Assembly: GCA_022775905.1 (NCBI GenBank)
Contig: JALFJX010000021.1
Coordinates: 1-64,000 of the forward strand
Source: Methanobrevibacter sp.
GTDB taxonomy: Archaea; Methanobacteriota; Methanobacteria; Methanobacteriales; Methanobacteriaceae
Length of the DNA: 64,000 nucleotides
Reading direction: 5' to 3'
The notes beneath the pieces are model-generated. The model did not search any database. It saw only the letters and a list, made by a program, of their open reading frames with translations, and was not told the DNA's origin. The translations under genes and the position numbers were made by a program. Positions 58,601 through 64,000 of the stretch are shown here, one piece after another (the stretch's first letter is position 1; each line of letters starts with the position of its first letter).

Positions 58601-61600
58601 GCAGAAAGTGATGAAGAGGAAGCAACATCATTAGATATGGAAAGTATTTTACACTTATGTAAATTGTCATTCCCTGTTAAAATGCTTAAATGGCACTACC
58701 GTAGTCGCCATGAATCATTAATTACAGTTTCAAATAGGGAATTTTATGATAATGATTTGTTAGTTTATCCTTCACCTTCACATAATGACCCTGAACTTGG
58801 TTTGAAATTCCATTACAATCCAAATACGGCATATCACAGAGGATCATCTTCTGCAAACCCTCTTGAAGCTCAGGATGTTGTAGATGAAATTTTCCATCAC
58901 TTTGAAAAATATGGTGATACAAAAAGTTTAGGTGTTGGAACATTTTCTGTTGCTCAAAAAAATGCAATTTTAGAAGCTTTAGAAGTAAGACGTAAAGAAA
59001 GGCCTGAATTTGAACCATTATTCTCAGACAATAAAGAAGAAAGATTCTTTGTTAAAAACCTCGAAACAATCCAAGGTGATGAAAGAGATGTTATCTTAAT
59101 CAGTGTAGGTTATGGTTATGATCAAGACAGAAAAATGTCCCTCAACTTCGGTCCTTTAAACCAAAATGGTGGTGAAAGAAGGCTTAACGTATTAATTACT
59201 CGTGCAAGAGAAAAATGTGTTGTATTTTCAAACTTCAAAGCTTATGATATGAAGTTAACAGCAAATCCACCATATGGTGTAAAATCATTAAAAGAATTTT
59301 TAGAATATGCTGAAAACTTAACATTGGGAACAGACAATCAGAATGCATATACAAAAGAACCATTTGAAGATGCAATTGCTAGTTTCTTGGAAGAAAATGG
59401 TTATACAGTTGATAGACAAATTGGCTGTGCAGGATTCAGAGTAGACCTTGCAATAGTTGATGATGAAAATCCTGGAAAATATATTTTAGGAATCACAACG
59501 GATGGTAAAATGTATTCCTCAAGTAAAGTAGCTCGTGATAGAGATAGATTACGTGAACAATTATTGAATGGACTTGGTTGGAAGCTTTACCACTTATGGT
59601 CAACTGATTGGTATAGAAATAGGGATTTAGGGCGTAAAAAATTATTGGATTTCGTTCAAAAATCAATTCGTCAATCACGTGAAGAAGAAAAACGTAGATC
59701 TGAAGAGGAGAAAAAATTAGCTGAAAAAAGAAGATTGGAAGCTGAAAAAAAAGCTGAAGAATTGCGTATTGCACGTGAAAAAGAGGAAGCAGAAAGAAAA
59801 GCTCAAGAAGAACAGGAATCTCATGATGAAATCAATATTGAAAGTATAGGGCCTGCAGACTTCGTTGAAGTTGAAAAGGTTGATGATGGTGATTTTGATC
59901 CTAGTGGATTTAATGAAAGTGATAATGTTGATGATGCTGAATTCTTAGAAAAACCAATTGATGTAAGTTCAATTGATCCGGCTGAATTCTTTGAAGATGA
60001 ACCTTCAAAAACTACTATTAATGAAGATAATATTATAAAAAATACTCCTTCTGAGTTTGTTAGTGTTGAGTATTCTGATAGTGATGTTGATTTTGAGGAT
60101 GTTTCTTCTGAGTTTGTTAGTGTTGAGTATTCTGATAGTGATGTTGATTTTGAGGATGTTCCTTCTGAGTTTGTTAATGATGAAATGAGTGAAAACTCTC
60201 AAGATATTAAATCTGAGAATGAAACCCAATCAAAAGATGTTGTTGAAGATGATATCAAATTTGAAGCGCAACATGATTCTGAAGATAACTCTGTTGCATT
60301 TGATGAGGTTAAATCTGAATTCAATGATAATGCTGAATCTGTCAACAATGATATTGGATTTGAGAAGGATACTTCTCAAGATGAGTCTGCTCAAATGTTT
60401 GAAGATGAAGATTATTCTGATGAACCGGAAGGTATTTCTAAAATAATATCTGATAAATTTAAATCATTCTTGAAATCTAATGAAGAAGAAGTAGATGAAA
60501 ATAATCATTCATTTTTCTCATCTCCTAAATTTACAAAGGATTTGAGTAAAAATTCAGATAGTTCCAGTGAAAAACATGATGAAATAAATAATGAATTTGC
60601 ATCAAAAGTTAATGATTATATTGATGATGAAATCATAGAAGATACTCCAATTGATTTAGATTCAGGAGAAGATGCATCTTCAAGTTTCAAAACACCTAAA
60701 TTTAGCAGTAAGGTCGATATTGATTCTGATGATTATATCGTTGTTGATCATAGTAATGATGAAGTTTCTAAATCTACATCTACTAAACATAAAAATGTTA
60801 ATGTAAAATCTGATGATCATAGTACTGTTCAGGATGAAGAAATCATGTCTTCTTATAGTGATGTTGAAGATGATGAGGTTATAATTGTGGATCATAGCAA
60901 TGATGAAACTCCTGAAGAAGACTATTTTAAATATAATTTAGATGAAGAAATTGATAAGGATTATGAAAATAAACATTCTGAGGATAAAAAAACTGAAAAT
61001 ATGTCAAATGAAAATATGGATGATGATAAGGTTGATTTAGGTTCTGATGAGGATTATATCTATGTTGACCACAGTCATGATGATGAACGTGTATTGGATG
61101 AAGATGATGAGGTTAAATTTGATTTCAGGTCAGATGATGTTCAATATGAAACTGAATTTGATGTGAATGAAAAACCTCAAAGTCAAAAACATCATCACAG
61201 AAGAGGAATTAATTTAAGATCACGTATCTCTGATGTTGTCAATGGTGAATCTCATTTTGAACAAGAGGAAGTTGAAACAGTTAGGGGTGAAATAATTGAT
61301 GAGGATGATTATCAATATAAACCAGCTCCAAGTGATGATTCAGTTGTTGAGGCTGAGATTGTTTATGATGATGAAGAATTGAATATATTTAATGATAATT
61401 TATCTAGTGATAATCTTGAAAAACCAACTCCTAAACATGTTTATGATGATGACGAATGGAATATTTTCAATGATGATTTGTCTGATGAAACTCTTGAAAG
61501 GCCAACTCCTAAAGATGATTATGTAGATGAACCGGAAGTAATCCTTGAAAAACCTAATCATAGAATGGATTACACTGAAGGAGAGGAATTGAATATTTTC

Positions 61601-62914
61601 ACTGATGAATTGTCTGATTTGAATAAAGATGAAATTAACAAAAAAGCTACAGATATTGTGGGTAGGGCAATGGAAGAATTCCTTGAAGATGTATTTGATA
61701 ATGATGATGTTGAAAATAATGAAAAAACAGAACCAGAAAATATAATCAAAGAAGAAATCCCTCAAAATGATGAAGTGATTATTGAAGATAAAGAAAGTGA
61801 AGAACCTAATGTGAAAGAGCCTTCCAAAAATATTGGGGATGGTGTTACTTATTACCAAGGGTCAAATGATGTAAAAAGTAAACTTAGAAAAAATAATTTC
61901 TACTATGAAGAGGAAAGGCCAAAATCTGTCAGAGAATCAATTAAAGGAATCAAAAAGGATATTACATATATTAATAAATCTTTAAAAGAAATTGAAAATC
62001 CTACTAAAATTGATTATGTTTCTGTTGTTGATAGGACTGAAGAATATGATCCTATGGATTATTTAAGTAGGCCGAGTGATGATGATTCAGATAAAATCAT
62101 TGAAAAAGAGGAAGAATTAACATTTGCCGAACAAGAAGAGATTAGAATTGAAAAAGAAATGATGATGGATGCTCTTAAAAAAGAGATTTCAGAAGAAAAA
62201 GAAGTCATTGTTCCAGTTCATGAGCAAAAAAGAAGAGAAGATCTTAAAGATCAAGCATTAGAAGATATTATATTGAGTGCTAATGAAGATTATAAAGAAA
62301 TTGAACGTCAAAGACGCAGAAAAGACAATCAATTCAAATCCTTTGATGATAATAGACTTCCAGGTAAAAGAAAAATGGAAGATGAAATTGTTGATTATGT
62401 CCATATTGAAGATATTGGATTGCATTCATCAGATGAATTATACAGACAATCCATAGATAAGGTTGCTAAGTCTATTAATGATATTGTAGATATTGAAGGT
62501 CCAATTCATGTTAAAGAAGTCATTAACATTGTTAGGGATTCATGTAATATTAAAAGAGCAGGAGCTACCTTGAAAAAACGTGTTAATGAAGGAATAAGTG
62601 AAGCTGAAAACTCTGGATATATTATCAGGATTGGGGACTTTTTATATGATGCTTCAAATAATAATATTGTAATTAGAAAAAGGAATAAACCAAATATTGA
62701 TTTGATTTCAGATGAGGAAATTGCTAAAAATATTGAAACCGTATTGCTTCATAAACAGGATGTTACAACAAAACAAGTTGCAAAAGAAACATCACGTAAC
62801 TTTGGTTTTAGATCAACTTCTAAAAAGACTGCAGCAAGAATCAACAGTGTTTTGGATTTAATGATTGCTAATAATAAAGTTAAACTCGATAATGATATTG
62901 TTGAACTTAAATAG
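55634..62914 (+). CDS. Giant DUF4011/DUF3320 superfamily 1 helicase with Vsr-like nuclease domain and acidic repeat insert
   Basis: 2426 residues. Parts in order: DUF4011 (about 8-290, KELLDLTLRNQLLNFKS); superfamily 1 helicase with Walker A GPPGTGKS (314-321), DEAS (949-952), GDTQQLPPTSFF (about 972), WHYRSRHESL (1020) and ITRAREK (about 1190); a Vsr/DUF559-like nuclease domain (about 1243-1330, Glu1245, Asp1271); a charged coiled coil (1350-1394); an acidic repeat-rich insert (about 1395-2060); and C-terminal DUF3320 (about 2272-2426). The usual Glu of the nuclease GIECDG motif is Thr (GITTDG, Thr1288). Related helicase-nucleases occur in phage defence and DNA repair. Directly followed by uvrC. 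Confidence 0.88.
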   Translation: MLNKSSNIIEKEFKNLRKELLDLTLRNQLLNFKSRAKTITIVNQTPVNLFQTLVLQDSKMYFVANKKDKKEDKSSVWDHIPFDFSKFSEGDKKLATDLTPKELQKRLYYINNQAKTMLQEQGYNILYLAIGFLEWTDKAKPKQRNNAPLVLIPVAMERKKVGESFNLEWTGEDIQTNISLKAKLLEAGIEFPDFEFKKYGEVIDHYIASVRRAVSRMDGWKVNNNVALGFFSFTKFVMYNDLNPEAWEDNVDLTKNELIQAIFNPAKNDHEEFREEDIDSRLEYQNMYQVLDADSSQIAAIQDVKAGRNLVVEGPPGTGKSQTIVNLIAELLAEGKSVLFVSEKMAALDVVKDRLTAVGLGKFVLELHSHKTRRKKFLKDLQKATNVRSQEPLNIDQTIRKLETLRRQLDDYSQIIHKPVFAVNLSAFQLYGMKESADDHFASKNVLMPLVRFNNPESVTLKDLDDLKISLENLAELYQTISKENPWSKCSPKSLLPADLREIEMLIGDSLYSLDNFLVERGRVYDIYGIKKPDTLNEFQNSLSAFELIKSQNAELIDGSILKSGAWNNNNDDAFKLIRELQRYQNYAENLNKFNQSIFQVDIDRLIYELRNISNKKFRFFNNKQHIELVERYYSVPVSGSVDDIIRDLQEAKSIIKIRKNIEANNALGQKYFGGYWHLNANINDLKTIANWMHEFTALVREGTFSENTIELMSKDLFDIQPERDLADYIDAGEEFVRVLSRLKDKLNPRSKLIFKRETGDVPFEAWKEQLYNWRGQLSSLHLWSQYLNTKNSLRSSDAKMFVDSIEKRNIKKEDIEALVDGNFADSLLNILFVENHELATFVGELHENRIREFKDLDKQILVLNRKRIYQRLNSNIPKIFGGTENPQAKILAGEFTRKSGHMPVRKLLEKTGGLIKQIKPCFMMSPLSIAQYLDPTNEELQFDVVIFDEASQVKPEDALGAFMRGKTAVVMGDTQQLPPTSFFDQMSDAESDEEEATSLDMESILHLCKLSFPVKMLKWHYRSRHESLITVSNREFYDNDLLVYPSPSHNDPELGLKFHYNPNTAYHRGSSSANPLEAQDVVDEIFHHFEKYGDTKSLGVGTFSVAQKNAILEALEVRRKERPEFEPLFSDNKEERFFVKNLETIQGDERDVILISVGYGYDQDRKMSLNFGPLNQNGGERRLNVLITRAREKCVVFSNFKAYDMKLTANPPYGVKSLKEFLEYAENLTLGTDNQNAYTKEPFEDAIASFLEENGYTVDRQIGCAGFRVDLAIVDDENPGKYILGITTDGKMYSSSKVARDRDRLREQLLNGLGWKLYHLWSTDWYRNRDLGRKKLLDFVQKSIRQSREEEKRRSEEEKKLAEKRRLEAEKKAEELRIAREKEEAERKAQEEQESHDEINIESIGPADFVEVEKVDDGDFDPSGFNESDNVDDAEFLEKPIDVSSIDPAEFFEDEPSKTTINEDNIIKNTPSEFVSVEYSDSDVDFEDVSSEFVSVEYSDSDVDFEDVPSEFVNDEMSENSQDIKSENETQSKDVVEDDIKFEAQHDSEDNSVAFDEVKSEFNDNAESVNNDIGFEKDTSQDESAQMFEDEDYSDEPEGISKIISDKFKSFLKSNEEEVDENNHSFFSSPKFTKDLSKNSDSSSEKHDEINNEFASKVNDYIDDEIIEDTPIDLDSGEDASSSFKTPKFSSKVDIDSDDYIVVDHSNDEVSKSTSTKHKNVNVKSDDHSTVQDEEIMSSYSDVEDDEVIIVDHSNDETPEEDYFKYNLDEEIDKDYENKHSEDKKTENMSNENMDDDKVDLGSDEDYIYVDHSHDDERVLDEDDEVKFDFRSDDVQYETEFDVNEKPQSQKHHHRRGINLRSRISDVVNGESHFEQEEVETVRGEIIDEDDYQYKPAPSDDSVVEAEIVYDDEELNIFNDNLSSDNLEKPTPKHVYDDDEWNIFNDDLSDETLERPTPKDDYVDEPEVILEKPNHRMDYTEGEELNIFTDELSDLNKDEINKKATDIVGRAMEEFLEDVFDNDDVENNEKTEPENIIKEEIPQNDEVIIEDKESEEPNVKEPSKNIGDGVTYYQGSNDVKSKLRKNNFYYEEERPKSVRESIKGIKKDITYINKSLKEIENPTKIDYVSVVDRTEEYDPMDYLSRPSDDDSDKIIEKEEELTFAEQEEIRIEKEMMMDALKKEISEEKEVIVPVHEQKRREDLKDQALEDIILSANEDYKEIERQRRRKDNQFKSFDDNRLPGKRKMEDEIVDYVHIEDIGLHSSDELYRQSIDKVAKSINDIVDIEGPIHVKEVINIVRDSCNIKRAGATLKKRVNEGISEAENSGYIIRIGDFLYDASNNNIVIRKRNKPNIDLISDEEIAKNIETVLLHKQDVTTKQVAKETSRNFGFRSTSKKTAARINSVLDLMIANNKVKLDNDIVELK
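60051..60180 (+). repeat. 57-base tandem repeat inside the giant helicase gene
   Basis: CTGAGTTTGT recurs at 60051, 60108 and 60165, a period of 57 bases. The first two units are near identical and the third partial, so the encoded 19-residue unit SEFVSVEYSDSDVDFEDVS is repeated in frame. The multiple-of-three period keeps the gene open. Recent slippage or unequal exchange is likely, so copy number may vary between strains. Confidence 0.9.
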
Positions 62915-62922
62915 GTTAATTC

Positions 62923-64000
62923 ATGTCAACTAAAGTTAAATCTCCTGACAATTTACCAAATAAGCCTGGTGTCTATATTATGAGAGATAATACTGACACC
63001 ATTATTTATATTGGTAAAGCAAAAAATCTCATAAAAAGGGTAAAATCTTATTTTCGAGAAAAACTTGATAGACCCAAAACTCAAATTTTAATGAGTCATT
63101 TTGATAGTTTAGAGTATATTATAACTAATTCAGAAAAAGAAGCTTTGATATTGGAAGCTACTTTAATTAAAAAGCATCGTCCAAGATATAATATTCAATT
63201 AAAGGATGATAAAAGATATCCTTATGTTAAGATTACTGATGAAGAATTTCCTAGATTAGTTATTACAAGAAATGTAACAAAAAATGGGATTTATTTCGGC
63301 CCATTTACTGATGTGGGTTCAGTCAAACAAACTGTTAAATTTTTAAAATCATTATTTAAAATAAGGACCTGTCGAAATATGAATGGGCCTTGTTTGAACT
63401 CACAAATTGATTTATGTTATGCTCCTTGTGATGGGAGAATTTCCAGAAAGGATTATGCTGAAATCATAAGCAAAATTGATCTGTTTTTCCAAGGAAAATA
63501 TTCAACCATTGTTAAAAACCTTAAAAAAGAGATGATGGAAGCAGCATCCAATGAGGAGTTTGAAAAAGCAGCTATAATAAGGGATCAAATTTCTTCTATT
63601 GAAGAGATAATGGAAAAACAGTTTGTTGATTTGGTTGATGATGATTTGGACCAAGATGTAATAGCCATGGCTCCAAATAAAAATGAGGTTATAGTTATTA
63701 TAATGCCTATTAGGAATGGTAAGATTGTTGGCCGTGATGACTTTTTAATGAGTAGTTCAGAGTATGATTCATCATCTGAAATCATGTTTTCATTTATCCA
63801 GCAGTATTATGGATATAATAGGCACATTCCTAAACAAATTCTTTTGGATGAAGATATTGATGAGAAAAAATTGCTTGAAGATTGGTTAAGTGATTTAAGA
63901 GGAAATAAAGTTAAAATTAAAGTTCCTCAAAAAGGTGTTAAATTAAGGCTTGTTAAAATGGCTAAAAAGAATGCTGAAATTATCAAACATCAAAAGAAGA
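62923..64000 (+). CDS. uvrC: UvrABC excinuclease subunit C (5' part, cut by window end)
   Basis: Dual-incision nuclease of nucleotide excision repair. The visible 359 residues start MSTKVKSPDNLPNKPGVYIM and include the GIY-YIG nuclease domain (GVYIMRD and IIYIGKAKNL), the RPRYNIQLKDDKRYPYVKI block, the Cys-containing segment CLNSQIDLCYAPCDGRIS, and a UVR motif (SNEEFEKAAIIRDQISSIEE) that pairs with UvrB. The RNase H-like 5'-incision domain lies beyond the window. ATG eight bases after the helicase stop, so the two may be cotranscribed. Confidence 0.96.
   Translation, partial: MSTKVKSPDNLPNKPGVYIMRDNTDTIIYIGKAKNLIKRVKSYFREKLDRPKTQILMSHFDSLEYIITNSEKEALILEATLIKKHRPRYNIQLKDDKRYPYVKITDEEFPRLVITRNVTKNGIYFGPFTDVGSVKQTVKFLKSLFKIRTCRNMNGPCLNSQIDLCYAPCDGRISRKDYAEIISKIDLFFQGKYSTIVKNLKKEMMEAASNEEFEKAAIIRDQISSIEEIMEKQFVDLVDDDLDQDVIAMAPNKNEVIVIIMPIRNGKIVGRDDFLMSSSEYDSSSEIMFSFIQQYYGYNRHIPKQILLDEDIDEKKLLEDWLSDLRGNKVKIKVPQKGVKLRLVKMAKKNAEIIKHQKK

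Noticed and set aside
60051-60180. CRISPR-like direct repeats
   Set aside because: The 57-base units are contiguous, in frame and coding, without unique spacers.
59493-61858. Several reverse-strand open frames antisense to the giant helicase gene
   Set aside because: They arise from the GAT/GAA/AAT-rich coding of the acidic domain and give Ile/Phe/Asn-rich products without start signals or motifs.

Overview
The window is a strongly AT-rich stretch of an archaeal chromosome, most like Methanobrevibacter or a close relative (Methanobacteriales). Taxonomic pointers are methanogenesis marker protein 8, the methanofuran enzyme MfnB, archaeal riboflavin synthase RibC, LonB protease, deoxyhypusine synthase, ribosomal protein L37Ae with RNA polymerase subunit P, KEOPS Pcc1 and prefoldin beta. 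Genes recur with a GGTGAT-NNN-start spacing and short TATA-box promoters. Several genes look bacterial in origin and are typical of gut Methanobacteriales: UvrA/UvrB/UvrC, meso-diaminopimelate dehydrogenase and TrmB.

Layout. 0.2-4.2 kb: a TIR-like protein and methanogenesis marker 8, a broken aldo/keto reductase, and cobyric acid synthase. 4.2-10.3 kb: a decayed flavin reductase, LonB, a broken ADP-ribosylglycohydrolase and small proteins. 10.3-16.6 kb: prs-orf-uvrB-uvrA. 16.7-18.3 kb: amt-glnK behind a perfect GGAA-N6-TTCC NrpR-type operator. 18.5-20.8 kb: a decayed DUF2193 gene and a decayed aquaporin gene. 21-27.8 kb: a DUF368 transporter, a two-ATPase module (Ski2-like helicase plus HerA-like ATPase) and trmB. 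27.8-33.8 kb: ddh, a GIY-YIG protein, DUF371, tRNA-Leu(GAG), galU, a ferredoxin-like aldo/keto reductase, and a Cys-rich peptide next to a SPASM radical SAM enzyme. 33.8-36.1 kb: a metal P-type ATPase behind a three-fold repeated promoter/operator. 36.2-45.9 kb: an HTH-CBS regulator, deoxyhypusine synthase, pyrF, the cbiMNQO cobalt transporter, ribC, a glycosyltransferase/DUF2304 pair and a CCG/LUD iron-sulfur pair. 46-50.3 kb: mfnB, guaB and the L37Ae-rpoP-Brix-Pcc1-prefoldin-DUF3194 information-processing cluster. 50.3-50.9 kb: a gene-free stretch with two candidate structured RNAs. 50.9-55.4 kb: a HisA/F-like protein, a CDF metal exporter and pdxS-pfkB-pdxT. 55.6-64 kb: a 2426-residue helicase-nuclease and the start of uvrC.

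Functional threads. Metal and cofactor handling recurs (CobQ, CbiMNQO, P-type ATPase, CDF, RibC, MfnB, PdxST). DNA repair and DNA-processing ATPases are abundant (UvrABC, the DUF5814-type helicase, the HerA-like ATPase, the giant helicase).

An unusual feature is the number of damaged genes: at least six loci carry stops, frameshifts or lost start codons among otherwise intact genes, and a seventh small gene has ATT in the expected start position. This suggests either real gene decay or locally poor sequence. The best candidates for undescribed biology are the Cys-rich peptide/radical SAM pair, the giant helicase with its acidic repeat domain and altered nuclease site, the triplicated metal-ATPase operator, and the two RNA candidates between 50.4 and 50.9 kb.
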